Under the pieces are notes generated by a model. It was not told the DNA's origin. It saw only the letters and a list, made by a program, of their open reading frames with translations, and did no database searches. The position numbers and the translations under genes were made by a program. Below are positions 14,994-24,525 of a stretch of DNA of 35,153 nt, piece after piece. The stretch spans positions 1 through 35,153 of the forward strand of contig JACIWQ010000024.1 in NCBI GenBank assembly GCA_014360895.1. Direction: 5' to 3'. This stretch comes from Thermoflexales bacterium. GTDB lineage: Bacteria; Chloroflexota; Anaerolineae; B4-G1; DUEL01. The first letter of the stretch is position 1. Every line of letters begins with the position of its first letter.

Positions 14994-16037
14994 ATGGCAC
15001 GGATTTTTGACATCATTGAACTTCCCGACGAGATGGCGGGCGACATCGTCCGGCGCTTTCCGGAGCAGGGGTCCGGGGACTTCCGCATCGGCTCCCAGGT
15101 CATCGTCCGGGAGAGCCAGGCGGCCGTCTTCTTCCGGGACGGGAAGGCGCTGGACGTCTTCGGGCCGGGGCGGCACACCATCACCACGGCGAACATCCCC
15201 CTGCTGGTCAACCTCATCGGCAAGGCCTTCTCCGACCGGACCCCGTTCACGGCGGAGGTCTACTTCGTTTCCACGCGCGAGTTTCTGGACCTGAAGTGGG
15301 GGACGCCGGAGCCCATCACCATCCGGGATGCCGTCCTGCGGATGGCCCGCCTACGGGCCTTCGGGACGTTCGCCATGCAGGTCGCCGAACCGCAACTCTT
15401 CGTCAACCAGATTGTCGGCGCGCAGCGGCTCTATCGGACCGCCGACATTGAGCGGTTCCTGCGCAGCATCATCATCACCAAACTGACCGACCTGCTGGGG
15501 GAGTTGGGCCGCTCCATCCTGGACATCCCGGCGATGGTAGAGGAACTGGCGATGGGCGTGCGGGCCAAGGCGGAGCCGGACTTCGCCGCGCGGGGGCTGC
15601 TCCTCAAGTCCGTCTACATTGAATCCATCAGCCCGACGGAGGAGACGGCGAAAGCCATTGACCAGGCGGCGGCGATGGGCGCCATCGGCGATATGGATGC
15701 CTACCTGAAGTACCAGGCGGCGCTGGGGATGCGGGAGGCGGCCCAGCAGGGCGGGGCCGGCGGCCTGACGGGCGCCGGGGTCGGCCTGGGGGCCGGCGCG
15801 GCGATGGGCATTACCATGGCCCAGATGATGGGCCAGGCCATGCAGAAGCCCGCGCAGCCTGCCGAGCCCGCCGCGGCGCCAGCGGCTCCTAAGACCCCGC
15901 AGACGGCCGAGGAAGTTCAGGCGCTACTGGATAACCTGGACGCCCAGTTGGCCAGCGGGGCCATCTCCGAGGCGACCTACCAGAAACTCTATGCCAAATG
16001 GGAGGCGAAACTGAAGGAACTGCAGGGCGGGAAGTAG
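14994..16037 (+). CDS. SPFH/Band 7 protein, YdjI-like, with SHOCT-like tail
   Basis: The 347-residue protein resembles the YdjI/virion-core-like SPFH group: an N-terminal IFDIIELPDEMAGDIVRRFP, IVRESQAAVFFRDGKALDVF, GPGRHTITTANIPLL and FLDLKWGTPEPITIRD, all in the family order. An Ala/Gly-rich stretch (245-275) and a Pro/Ala linker lead to a short C-terminal helical pair, EEVQALLDNLDAQLASGAIS, like a SHOCT domain. It has no zinc ribbon of its own; a zinc-ribbon protein is encoded at 13241. SPFH proteins build large membrane-associated assemblies. AAGGAGGT lies before the ATG. Confidence 0.88.
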   Translation: MARIFDIIELPDEMAGDIVRRFPEQGSGDFRIGSQVIVRESQAAVFFRDGKALDVFGPGRHTITTANIPLLVNLIGKAFSDRTPFTAEVYFVSTREFLDLKWGTPEPITIRDAVLRMARLRAFGTFAMQVAEPQLFVNQIVGAQRLYRTADIERFLRSIIITKLTDLLGELGRSILDIPAMVEELAMGVRAKAEPDFAARGLLLKSVYIESISPTEETAKAIDQAAAMGAIGDMDAYLKYQAALGMREAAQQGGAGGLTGAGVGLGAGAAMGITMAQMMGQAMQKPAQPAEPAAAPAAPKTPQTAEEVQALLDNLDAQLASGAISEATYQKLYAKWEAKLKELQGGK

Positions 16038-16039
16038 AC

Positions 16040-16090
16040 GTGCCAGGCACTTTCAAGAGAATGTGGGACAACTGCTCGCAGTTGTCCCAC
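16040..16090. repeat. Two-part palindrome module, copy A
   Basis: GTGCCAGGCAC (16040-16050) is followed by a 28-bp near-perfect palindrome (16063-16090) with arms GTGGGACAACTGC and GCAGTTGTCCCAC and a 2-base centre, then ACAAAC. The same two parts in the same order occur at 30761-30832. It lies between the SPFH stop and the start of the O-antigen-ligase-like gene. Confidence 0.8.
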
Positions 16091-16123
16091 AAACGTACAG
16101 GTAGAAAATCCGCGTCCTTTCCC

Positions 16124-17587
16124 ATGAGGACCCCAACAGCCTGGCCGACCAAACCGCTCCTGGAAGGCACCGGGTTGCTGCTGGCCCTGGCGGCTGGCTG
16201 GTTTCTGGCGCGACTCCCCCTTCCGATGGCAGTGGCCCTGTTCGGCCTGGCCGCGCTGGTCGTGGGGACGGTCGCTGAGCCGCTGGTGGGAGTGGTGGCG
16301 GGCATTTTCGTGGGCCTTCTGCGCGCCTACCTGCAGCGAGAACTCCCCCAGATACCCGCCCAGATGGGCCATTTCTTCATTGCCCTGGCCCTGGCCGCCC
16401 ACTGGGCGCGCGGCCTGCTCTATCGTCGCCTCCCCCTACCGGTCGGACGGGAGCATCCGGCCTTGTCGCTCTTCCTGCCGATAACGGCCTTCCTGGGCGT
16501 GACGGCCCTTTCCCTCTGGAACGCCACCGAGCCGTTTCTGGACTTCGGCTTGCCGGAACTGGTCAAGTGGGCCGAAATCGGACTGGTCCTCTGGCTAGTG
16601 GCCGAACGGGCCACCCCCCGTGCGCTCCCTGCGCTGATCGGGGGCATCCTGACGGTGGGCGTCTTCCAGGCCGGGGTCGGGCTCTACCAGTTCGCCTTCC
16701 TGGAGGGGCCGAAGCCCTTCCTCATCCCCGGCACCGAGTTCTACCGCGCCTACGGCACCTTTGACCAGCCCAACCCCTACGCCGGGGCCATCGGGATGAT
16801 GCTGGCGCTGACGGTGGGGGTGCTGGGGGTCCAGGCGCTGGAATGTGCCGGGCACTTCTCCGGATGCCGGGCACAGCAGAGGTGGGCAGGCCTGGCCGTC
16901 CTGCTGAGCGGGAGCGCGCTGCTGGGCGGGGCGCTGGTGGCCTCATGGAGCCGGGGGGCGTGGATTGGCTTTGTGGCCGCACTGGCCGGGATGGCCCTGG
17001 CCCTTCCCCGAAAGGCCCGCTGGGGAGTCATCCTATCGGTCGGACTGGTGACGCTGTTTCTGGCCCTCTATGCTACCGGCCTGCTCCCGGAGCGGGTCGC
17101 GGCTCGCCTGACCGAATTCGCCGCCGACCTGCGGCTGCAGGACGTGCGGGGCGTGGGCATCAACGACGCCAACTACGCGGTGATAGAGCGGCTGGCCCAC
17201 TGGCAGAGCGCGGTGGAGATGTGGCGCGCCCATTTCTGGACCGGGGTGGGATTGGGGGGATATGAGCCGGCCTATCCGGCCTTCGCGCTGATCAACTGGC
17301 CCCTCCCCCTGGGGCACGCCCACAACATCTACCTGAACATGCTGGCAGAGACAGGCCTCTTGGGCCTGATGGCGTACCTTCTTTTCTGGGGAGTGGTTTT
17401 CTGGCAGACGTGGCGGGCGACCCGCCGCGCCACCGGCCTGGCCCGGGGCGTGGCGATAGGACTGCTGGGAGCCTGGACTCATCTGACCGTCCACCACCTC
17501 TTTGATAACCTCTACGTCAACAATGTCCACCTGCTGGTGGGGTTGCTGCTGGGCATGCTAACAGTGGTGCGGACGGCCGAGACATAA
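16124..17587 (+). CDS. O-antigen ligase/polymerase-like polytopic membrane protein (Wzy_C family)
   Basis: The 487-residue protein has about twelve hydrophobic helices and a periplasmic-type loop near 310-380. The segment RAYGTFDQPNPYAGAIGMM and later GVGLGGYEP and GHAHNIYLNMLAETGLLGL are the hallmarks of the WaaL/Wzy_C family, which transfers or polymerises lipid-linked glycan at the outer membrane-face side. ATG 16124 was picked because upstream residues derive from the palindrome module; no clear Shine-Dalgarno is seen. Residues ECAGHFSGCRAQQ are encoded by an inserted palindrome (16844-16875) of the dispersed family. The tail KTAT-free end is followed by a terminator at 17591. Confidence 0.85.
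   Translation: MRTPTAWPTKPLLEGTGLLLALAAGWFLARLPLPMAVALFGLAALVVGTVAEPLVGVVAGIFVGLLRAYLQRELPQIPAQMGHFFIALALAAHWARGLLYRRLPLPVGREHPALSLFLPITAFLGVTALSLWNATEPFLDFGLPELVKWAEIGLVLWLVAERATPRALPALIGGILTVGVFQAGVGLYQFAFLEGPKPFLIPGTEFYRAYGTFDQPNPYAGAIGMMLALTVGVLGVQALECAGHFSGCRAQQRWAGLAVLLSGSALLGGALVASWSRGAWIGFVAALAGMALALPRKARWGVILSVGLVTLFLALYATGLLPERVAARLTEFAADLRLQDVRGVGINDANYAVIERLAHWQSAVEMWRAHFWTGVGLGGYEPAYPAFALINWPLPLGHAHNIYLNMLAETGLLGLMAYLLFWGVVFWQTWRATRRATGLARGVAIGLLGAWTHLTVHHLFDNLYVNNVHLLVGLLLGMLTVVRTAET
16844..16875. repeat. Palindrome of the GTGCCRGGCAC family inside a coding region
   Basis: Arms TGTGCCGGGCA and TGCCGGGCACA with a 10-base loop lie within the O-antigen-ligase-like gene, where they encode CAGHFSGCRAQ between two membrane helices. 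The wording matches the intergenic copies at 17591 and 30300. The reading frame is kept. Confidence 0.8.
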
Positions 17588-17590
17588 AAG

Positions 17591-17626
17591 AACGTGCCAG
17601 GCACTTCCGGAAATGCCTGGCACGTT
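17591..17626. terminator. Bidirectional terminator-like palindrome, copy C
   Basis: A 36-bp near-perfect palindrome with 13-base arms AACGTGCCAGGCA and TGCCTGGCACGTT sits in the 55-bp gap between two convergent genes. It probably forms a hairpin ending both transcripts, though there is no long T-run. Confidence 0.6.
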
Positions 17627-17642
17627 CCTGTCCCCAAATCCG

Positions 17643-19031
<1,389 letters not shown>

Positions 19032-19856
19032 TTACGGGAACACGACGATCCGGGCGTCGTCAAAAAATGCCGCCTTGTGAGGAACGGCCCAGTCCGGGCG
19101 AGCGAAGACGCAGACGGTGACCCGTCCCTCGCTTCCGACCCGCACCCGGGGGGAGCGCAGCACGACCAGGTCGTCGCTCTGATTGATGGAACGGATCTCG
19201 CTCCACCGCGCGCCCTCGCAGGATGACCGGCCCGATGGGTCAATCCCCGCCCGTACCTGGATGCCCCCCTCGTCGGCGTACCCTTTGGCTTTGATCTCAA
19301 ACTGAACCTGAGTTCCAGGGGTGATGGTGATGACCTGGAAAAAGGTCAACTGGAACTTAGCATACTGGTCGGTGGACTCAATCTGGAGTGTGTTGCCGGT
19401 GATGAAGCGGACCGGATCGTCGGCATATTTGAATTTGGGATAGGCATAGGAGTTATTGGGGTCATACGGTTCACCCGAATGCCAGTTGACGAAAGGCTCC
19501 ACCACCCAGCCGGGAATTTCGTAAAGAGTAATCTGGTCAAAGGTACCGTTGACCAGTTCAGGGGGCGGGATGGGCGTAGGGGTAAGAGTCGGGAACGGTG
19601 TGGGCGAAGGGCGTGGCGTGGGTGGAGGTTGTGTGGGACGGGGAGTGGGGGTGGGAGCGGGGGTGTACGTGGGCGTCGGCGTAAAGGTCGGCGGCAGGAT
19701 GGACGTCGCGGTCGGAGAAGGTGTGAGGGCAAGCATGGCCTCCTGGCGCTGGGCCGCCAGGCGAGGGGTCCAGATAACGGCCGCGAGCATGCCGCCCAGC
19801 ACCAGGCAATCTGCCAGCCCCAGCAGGATAATGATCATCCACTGCCTGCGTGTCAT
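19032..19856 (-). CDS. Membrane-anchored protein with Pro/Thr stalk and beta-sandwich-like C-terminal domain
   Basis: The 274-residue protein begins MTRRQWMIIILLGLADCLVL, an N-terminal membrane anchor, then has a Thr/Pro-repeat stalk (about 45-95; TPTP, PTPR units). The remainder (ELVNGTFDQ, WVVEPFVNWHSG, FQLTFFQVITITPGTQVQF, VTVCVFARPDW) looks like a jelly-roll domain of carbohydrate-binding type. ATG 19856 follows AAGGAGGAGC and is chosen over the longer frame. It lies between the PstS-like gene and the GH1 gene. A sugar-binding role is suggested by context only. Confidence 0.7.
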   Translation of the reverse strand: MTRRQWMIIILLGLADCLVLGGMLAAVIWTPRLAAQRQEAMLALTPSPTATSILPPTFTPTPTYTPAPTPTPRPTQPPPTPRPSPTPFPTLTPTPIPPPELVNGTFDQITLYEIPGWVVEPFVNWHSGEPYDPNNSYAYPKFKYADDPVRFITGNTLQIESTDQYAKFQLTFFQVITITPGTQVQFEIKAKGYADEGGIQVRAGIDPSGRSSCEGARWSEIRSINQSDDLVVLRSPRVRVGSEGRVTVCVFARPDWAVPHKAAFFDDARIVVFP

Positions 19857-19887
19857 CGCTCCTCCTTGCAGGACCACCGGGTCTGTA

Positions 19888-20775
19888 TTATCTCAGTGGG
19901 ACAAATCCCAGGGTCGGGACGATGGCCTGGCCCTCCGTCAGAATCCAATCCAGATATGCCTTGACCACCCCGGTCGGCTCGCCCGCAGTGTACATGTACA
20001 GCGGGCGGGAGACCGGATAGGTGCCGTCATTGACCGTCTCCACGGACGGCAGGACGAATGGGCCGCCGGGGTCCCGCCCGACCGCGAGCACTTTCTGGTC
20101 TGGCGTCACGTACCCCAGGCCGTCGTAGCCGATGGCGTTGGGATTCTGGCGCACCTCGGTGCTGATGCCCTCCGACGAGGGCATCAGCAGCGTGTCCGGG
20201 GAGAAGAGCAGGTCGCTCTTGGGGTCCCCCAGTCGGACGACGTGCTCCAGAAAGTAGACGTACGTTCCGGAGTTGGACTCCCGGGAGAGGAGAACGATGG
20301 GCCGGTCTTCGCCGCCGACCTCCTTCCAGTTGGTGATTTTTCCGGTGTAGATGTCCGAAATCTGCTGGAGGGTGAGATGGTTCACCGGGTTGGAGGGGTG
20401 GACGACGACGGCGATCGCGTCCAGTGCGACGGTAAACTCCACCGGCGTGATGCCGTTGGCCCGCGCGGCCTCTATCTCCTCCGGCTTCATGGCCCGGGAC
20501 GCGTTGGCGATGTGGGCGGTGCCGTTAATGAGCGCGGCGATGCCTGTCCCCGACCCTCCGCCGGTGACGGAAATGCGCACCTCCGGGTGCTCCTGCATGT
20601 AGGCCTCCGCCCAGGCCAGGGCCAGATTGACCAGGGTGTCGGAGCCGATGTTGACGATGGTCTGGACGGGGGCCGGGGTCTCCGTCGGTGACGATGGGGA
20701 GGAGCGGCACCCGACCAGCAGGCCTCCCAGGGCCAGGGCAACCAGCAGCCAGCGGTGACGGTTCAGGAGACGCAT
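19888..20775 (-). CDS. PstS-like phosphate-type solute-binding lipoprotein
   Basis: The 295-residue product has a lipoprotein signal with lipobox LVGC (Cys23) and the type 2 periplasmic-binding fold of PstS: IVNIGSDTLVNLALAWAEAY, VTGGGSGTGIAALINGTAHI, then SDIYTGKITNWKEVGG and SRESNSGTYVYF. These include the anion-binding loops. In the PstS family it would bind phosphate or another oxyanion. ATG 20775 was chosen over an upstream TTG because the latter overlaps the nitrilase-like gene end and adds a non-signal N-terminus. No pstC, pstA, pstB or phoU is nearby. It is 19 bases downstream of the nitrilase-like gene. Confidence 0.9.
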   Translation of the reverse strand: MRLLNRHRWLLVALALGGLLVGCRSSPSSPTETPAPVQTIVNIGSDTLVNLALAWAEAYMQEHPEVRISVTGGGSGTGIAALINGTAHIANASRAMKPEEIEAARANGITPVEFTVALDAIAVVVHPSNPVNHLTLQQISDIYTGKITNWKEVGGEDRPIVLLSRESNSGTYVYFLEHVVRLGDPKSDLLFSPDTLLMPSSEGISTEVRQNPNAIGYDGLGYVTPDQKVLAVGRDPGGPFVLPSVETVNDGTYPVSRPLYMYTAGEPTGVVKAYLDWILTEGQAIVPTLGFVPLR

Positions 20776-20794
20776 CGCTTCTGGGGCGCGTCGG

Positions 20795-21607
20795 TCAGTA
20801 CTTGCGCACAATGGCCCGATACGACATCGGCTGGCGGCACTGGAGAATCTGCGTCTCCTCCCGCTGCCGCCGGACCTCGTTCAGGTCCAGCCGGGCCACC
20901 GCATACCCTTCCACCGGCTCGTCCACAATCCCGTGGATGTGGCCGGTGGGGCCGATGATGGCGCTCTGGCCGAAAAAGGTGTAGGAGGGTTCTTCCCCGA
21001 CCCGGTTCGCGGCCGCCACAAAGACGGCGTTTTCGTACGCGCGCGCTTTCAGATACGTGTGCCACTCCTCCTGGCGGGGCGTCTCCCAGTTCGCCAGCAC
21101 CACCAGTAGTTCGGCCCCGTCCAGAACCAAACTGCGGGCCACTTCCGGAAAGGCCAGGTCCCACCCGATCATCAGCCCGATGACGCCGAAATCGGTCTCA
21201 AAGGGCATCAGGCGATAGCCGGGGCGAAAAGCCATCCGCTCCTCCCCCCGCAGGTGGATTTTGTTGTATTGGCCGATGACCTCACCGTCCGGCCCGATGA
21301 GCACGGCGGAGTTATAGAGGATGCTCTCCACCCGCTCTTTGGTCACCAGACCGAAGGCGACGTGGACGCCGTAGTCGGCGGCGCGCTGGCCGATGAGGTT
21401 GACGGCCGGGCCGGGCACCCGCTGGGCCATCTGGGGGAAGCGCGGCCCCACCTCGTAGCCCGTCGTCACCAGTTCCGGAAAGACGATGAGGTCCACCGGT
21501 TGTTCGGTGGCAATGCGGCGGATGAATTCGCCCATTTTGGCCAGGTTCTCCTCCATCTGGCCGAGAACCGGCAACATCTGGACGGTCGCAACGGTGATTT
21601 CCGGCAT
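20795..21607 (-). CDS. Nitrilase-superfamily protein without the catalytic cysteine
   Basis: The 270-residue protein has the overall sequence of a carbon-nitrogen hydrolase: Glu45 in FPELVTTGY and Lys116 in YNKIHLRGEE match the first two members of the Glu-Lys-Cys triad. The third position, usually Cys in a motif like MICWD, reads MIGWD: residue 148 is Gly (codon GGG at 21166-21164). Active members need this Cys, so the protein is probably not an amidase, unless the codon is a sequencing error. AAAGGGAG precedes ATG 21607. It heads a four-gene minus-strand unit that ends with GH1. A MITE-like element lies just upstream. Confidence 0.88.
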   Translation of the reverse strand: MPEITVATVQMLPVLGQMEENLAKMGEFIRRIATEQPVDLIVFPELVTTGYEVGPRFPQMAQRVPGPAVNLIGQRAADYGVHVAFGLVTKERVESILYNSAVLIGPDGEVIGQYNKIHLRGEERMAFRPGYRLMPFETDFGVIGLMIGWDLAFPEVARSLVLDGAELLVVLANWETPRQEEWHTYLKARAYENAVFVAAANRVGEEPSYTFFGQSAIIGPTGHIHGIVDEPVEGYAVARLDLNEVRRQREETQILQCRQPMSYRAIVRKY

Positions 21608-21628
21608 GTGTGCTCCCTTTTAGAGAAG

Positions 21629-21737
21629 AATAGACTTTATTGGAAATAGCGCCAGGTGGCGCAGCACGCATCCTTTTGCTAAGGAAAATCTGCGCTCGTC
21701 CGCGTTCATCCGCGTCCTATTTCCAATGAAGTTTATT
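21629..21737. mobile_element. MITE-like element, copy 2
   Basis: This 109-bp copy lies between the 3' end of pyrG and the start of the nitrilase-like gene. Left end AATAGACTTTATTGGAAATAG and right end CTATTTCCAATGAAGTTTATT are inverted repeats over 21 bp with two mismatches. Compared with copies 1 and 3 both arms changed together (TCGG to TTGG, CCGA to CCAA), keeping the pairing. On the minus strand its first bases provide the TAA stop of pyrG (21735-21733). Confidence 0.82.
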
Positions 21738-23358
21738 GGGCAACATTCGCATCCGCAGGGCGATAATACCCGGCAGCGGCGGCGATAAACGCACGGAAGA
21801 GCGGGGGGGGGGGGGGGGGGCGGGAGCGGAATTCCGGATGGAACTGGCTCCCCAGCATGAACGGATGGTCCGCCACCTCCGCAATCTCTATCAGTTGGCC
21901 ATCTGGCGAGAGGCCGCTGAACACCAATCCCCCCCGCTCCAGCAGGTCGCGGAAGCGGTTGTTGACCTCAAAGCGATGGCGGTGGCGCTCCCGGACCTCG
22001 TCCACGCCATACGCGGCGGCGGCGCGGGTGCCGGGGACTAACCGACAGGGATAAAGCCCCAGCCGCATCGTCCCGCCCAGGTCCACCACTCCCCGCTGTT
22101 CCGGCAACAGGTCAATCACCGGGTAAGGGGTATGGGGGTCAAATTCGGTGCTGTTGGGGGAGTCGTTCCCCACCACCCGCCGGGCCGCCTCAATCACCAT
22201 CACCTGCATCCCCAGGCAGAGGCCCAGGTAGGGGACCTGCCGGTCCCGCGCCCAGCGCGCGGCCAGGACCTTCCCCTCAATTCCCCGATACCCGAATCCA
22301 CCGGGGACGACGACGCCGGCAACGCCCTCCAGCAGTTCCCAACCCCGTCCTTTTTCCAGGTCCTCCGAGTTGATCCAGCGGATGTCCACATCGTAGCCCA
22401 GGGCCAGGCCGGCATGGCGCAGGGCCTCCCGGACGCTGATGTAGGCATCGTGCAACTGGACGTACTTACCGACAATGGCGATGGGGAGAGTGGGTTTGGG
22501 GCGGTGGACTTCTTCCACCAGGCGGCGCCAGTCGGAAAGGTCAGGAGCGCTGCCTCCCAGGCCCAGCCGTCGGGCGATGAATTCGCCCACCCCGGTATCC
22601 TCCAGAAGTAGGGGCACCTCATAAAGGACGGGCGTGGTGACCATCGGCACCACCGCTTCCGGCTCCACGTCGCAGAAGAGGGCGATTTTCTCCACCAGCC
22701 CCCGGTCCACCGGATAGTCGGCCCGGGCGACAATCATATCCGGATGGATGCCCATAGAGCGGAGTTCCCGCACGCTGTGCTGGGTGGGCTTGGTCTTCAG
22801 TTCGCCGGTCGCGCCGATATACGGCAGAAAGGTCACGTGGACGAAGAGGGTGTTCTCCCGCCCCACGTCCCGGCGCATCTGGCGCAGCGCCTCCAGGAAC
22901 GGCTGCCCCTCAATGTCCCCCACCGTCCCCCCGACCTCCACAATCACCACGTCGGCTTCGGAGACGCGGCCTACCAGCATGATGCGCCGCTTGATCTCGT
23001 CGGTAATGTGGGGGATGACCTGGATGGTGCCGCCCAGGTAATCGCCGCGCCGCTCCCGGGCGATGACTTCGGCGTAGACCTGCCCGGCGGTGACGTTGCT
23101 GGCCCGGGTGAGGTTTTCGTCAATGAACCGTTCGTAGTGACCCAGGTCCAGGTCGGTCTCCGCCCCGTCGTCGGTGACGAAGACCTCCCCGTGCTGGTAG
23201 GGGGACATGGTGCCGGGGTCCACGTTGAGGTACGGGTCCAGTTTCTGGATGGTGACGCGCAGTCCCCGGGCTTTGAGGACGCGGCCGATAGCCGCCGCCG
23301 TCACCCCTTTCCCCACGCTGGAGAGCACACCACCAGTGCAGAAAATATATTTGGGCAT
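21733..23358 (-). CDS. pyrG: CTP synthase
   Basis: This 541-residue enzyme makes CTP from UTP, ATP and glutamine. The N-terminal synthetase domain opens KYIFCTGGVLSSVGKGVTAA and has the DPGTMSPYQHGEVFVTDDGA block; the C-terminal glutamine amidotransferase domain has GLCLGMQ with the catalytic Cys and HPEF with the His-Glu pair. Length is normal. Near its end an 18-G run (C on the coding strand) encodes RSRPPPPPPLFRAF, where other family members have a less regular proline/arginine segment. Its last codons and stop read into the end of a MITE-like element. It follows the Roadblock gene by 34 bases and is probably cotranscribed with it. Ribosome-binding site is weak (AGGACG). Confidence 0.96.
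   Translation of the reverse strand: MPKYIFCTGGVLSSVGKGVTAAAIGRVLKARGLRVTIQKLDPYLNVDPGTMSPYQHGEVFVTDDGAETDLDLGHYERFIDENLTRASNVTAGQVYAEVIARERRGDYLGGTIQVIPHITDEIKRRIMLVGRVSEADVVIVEVGGTVGDIEGQPFLEALRQMRRDVGRENTLFVHVTFLPYIGATGELKTKPTQHSVRELRSMGIHPDMIVARADYPVDRGLVEKIALFCDVEPEAVVPMVTTPVLYEVPLLLEDTGVGEFIARRLGLGGSAPDLSDWRRLVEEVHRPKPTLPIAIVGKYVQLHDAYISVREALRHAGLALGYDVDIRWINSEDLEKGRGWELLEGVAGVVVPGGFGYRGIEGKVLAARWARDRQVPYLGLCLGMQVMVIEAARRVVGNDSPNSTEFDPHTPYPVIDLLPEQRGVVDLGGTMRLGLYPCRLVPGTRAAAAYGVDEVRERHRHRFEVNNRFRDLLERGGLVFSGLSPDGQLIEIAEVADHPFMLGSQFHPEFRSRPPPPPPLFRAFIAAAAGYYRPADANVAQ
21803..21820. repeat. 18-base G homopolymer inside pyrG
   Basis: A run of 18 consecutive G bases on the plus strand lies within the last 30 codons of pyrG (minus strand), coding for a proline run. 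Such a tract is prone to slippage or to sequencing and assembly error. A change of one base would alter the C-terminus. Confidence 0.9.
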
Positions 23359-23392
23359 CGTCCTGGTCTGTTCTCTACCGTCTGGGGTCTGA

Positions 23393-23764
23393 CTACAGCA
23401 TCCGCTCCAGGTCCTCGGCGGCGCGGCGCATCTCCAGGAAGACCAGGCCCAGTTTGGCGGTGGAGCGGGCCATCACCGTCAGGACGGCGTCCGTGCCGAC
23501 GGCGGCCAGGAGGACATACCCGCCCGCGCCTTTGACGTAGACCTGGTCCAACTCGCCCCGTCCCAGTTCCCCGGCGATGCGCTCGCCCAGGGAGAGCATG
23601 GCGGCGGACATGGCCGATACCCGGTCTTCCTCCACGCCAGAGGGGAGGGCCGAGGCGATGGTCAGGCCGTCCACGCTGACCAGCGCGGACGCTTCCACAT
23701 CCGGCGTGCTCCGCTGCAATTCCTGCAACCGCTCTACCAGTTTTTCTGAGCGCGCTCTTGGCAT
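23393..23764 (-). CDS. Roadblock/LC7-domain protein
   Basis: The 123-residue protein has the Roadblock/LC7 pattern: LVERLQELQRSTPDVEASAL, VSVDGLTIASALPSGVEEDR, then YVLLAAVGTDAVLTVMAR. Related proteins (MglB and others) control small GTPases or serve as scaffold subunits. No Ras-like GTPase is encoded next to it. ATG 23764 has a G-run just before it. A strong promoter lies at 23813-23841, and pyrG follows. Confidence 0.87.
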   Translation of the reverse strand: MPRARSEKLVERLQELQRSTPDVEASALVSVDGLTIASALPSGVEEDRVSAMSAAMLSLGERIAGELGRGELDQVYVKGAGGYVLLAAVGTDAVLTVMARSTAKLGLVFLEMRRAAEDLERML

Positions 23765-23812
23765 ACCCCCCACCCCCTGAGATATGGAGCCTGCTCCGGA
23801 ATCACAGCACAG

Positions 23813-23841
23813 ACTATATCACGGAAAAAGGGAGATGTCAA
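23813..23841 (-). promoter_or_regulatory. Sigma-70-type promoter for the Roadblock gene and pyrG
   Basis: On the minus strand, TTGACA (23841-23836) and TATAGT (23818-23813) are separated by 17 bp, an excellent match. The leader is about 45 nt and includes a small GGAGC/GCTCC hairpin. Confidence 0.8.
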
Positions 23842-23894
23842 ACTCTGGGATAGGGCTTCGGCGTGTTCCTGAAAGATGCTCTTTTGCAGCGGAA

Positions 23895-24416
23895 TTATTT
23901 GGGATCGGCGTTCTCCTCTGCACCGTTTTCAGCGTTTTCCAACAACCAGAGCGGGAGGGATTTGCCCAGGTATCGTTTCATGTGCTGCAGATGGGTGCCG
24001 GCCCAGTAAATCCGTCCGCAGGTCGGGCAGACCCCGAACCGTTTCTGCGTTTGCAGGACGTAGGGGGGTACCCGGTCGGCGACCTGCTGGGGAGTGGCGG
24101 ACTCCAGCGGCACGTTACAGAGGCTACAGCGAGAGAGGGCCGGGTGGGGGGGGGGTCCCAACGTCTCCACCACCTGCCGGACCTGTTCCGGCACTCGCTC
24201 CGACTCTATGAGCAGCGTCCGCAGGCCCCGCCGGGTTGCCAGCGCGCGGTCCCGGGTCAGGAGGATGCGGCCTTCCGCGCGGGCGCGGCGGGCCAGTTCC
24301 AGGTCGTCGGCGTCGTTCTCGTAGGCGGTATCATACCCCAGGAGCCGGAGCCAGCGCGCCAGCCGCCCCAGCATCCCGTCGGCCAGAAGGCGGAGAGAGT
24401 CGTCCATATTGGTCAT
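23895..24416 (-). CDS. Mut7-C RNase-domain (DUF82-like) protein with zinc ribbon
   Basis: The 173-residue protein starts with a Mut7-C PIN-fold domain: RLLADGMLGRLARWLRLLGY, ENDADDLELARRARAEGRIL, LTRDRALATR. Two acidic groups (the LLADGML Asp and TRD) fit the predicted nuclease site. A treble-clef-like zinc ribbon follows, CSLCN and CPTCGRIYWAGTH. It is probably a soluble RNase-like protein; target unknown. It may start at ATG 24416 or at the internal ATG 24407. Confidence 0.87.
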   Translation of the reverse strand: MTNMDDSLRLLADGMLGRLARWLRLLGYDTAYENDADDLELARRARAEGRILLTRDRALATRRGLRTLLIESERVPEQVRQVVETLGPPPHPALSRCSLCNVPLESATPQQVADRVPPYVLQTQKRFGVCPTCGRIYWAGTHLQHMKRYLGKSLPLWLLENAENGAEENADPK

Positions 24417-24451
24417 CCGATCACCCGGGGTCAGAGGGATGATGCGCTCTT

Positions 24452-24479
24452 ATTATCTCACAACTTGCCAGAAAGTTAA
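24452..24479 (-). promoter_or_regulatory. Promoter of the Mut7-C gene
   Basis: On the minus strand, TTAACT (24479-24474) and GATAAT (24457-24452) are spaced by 16 bp. It is divergent from the promoter at 24497-24525, only 18 bases away. Confidence 0.5.
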
Positions 24480-24496
24480 AGTGCCCCCTCTGGGGT

Positions 24497-24525
24497 TTGA
24501 CAAAATTACCTATTGGGTGTATAGT
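24497..24525 (+). promoter_or_regulatory. Sigma-70-type promoter of the cyclase lipoprotein gene
   Basis: TTGACA (24497-24502) and TATAGT (24520-24525) are spaced by 17 bp. Transcription from near 24532 gives a leader of about 225 nt before ATG 24757. The leader has no riboswitch I recognise. It does hold a short frame from ATG 24686, after GAGAGGAGGTG, that overlaps the start of the main gene and ends in TGA. Confidence 0.75.
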
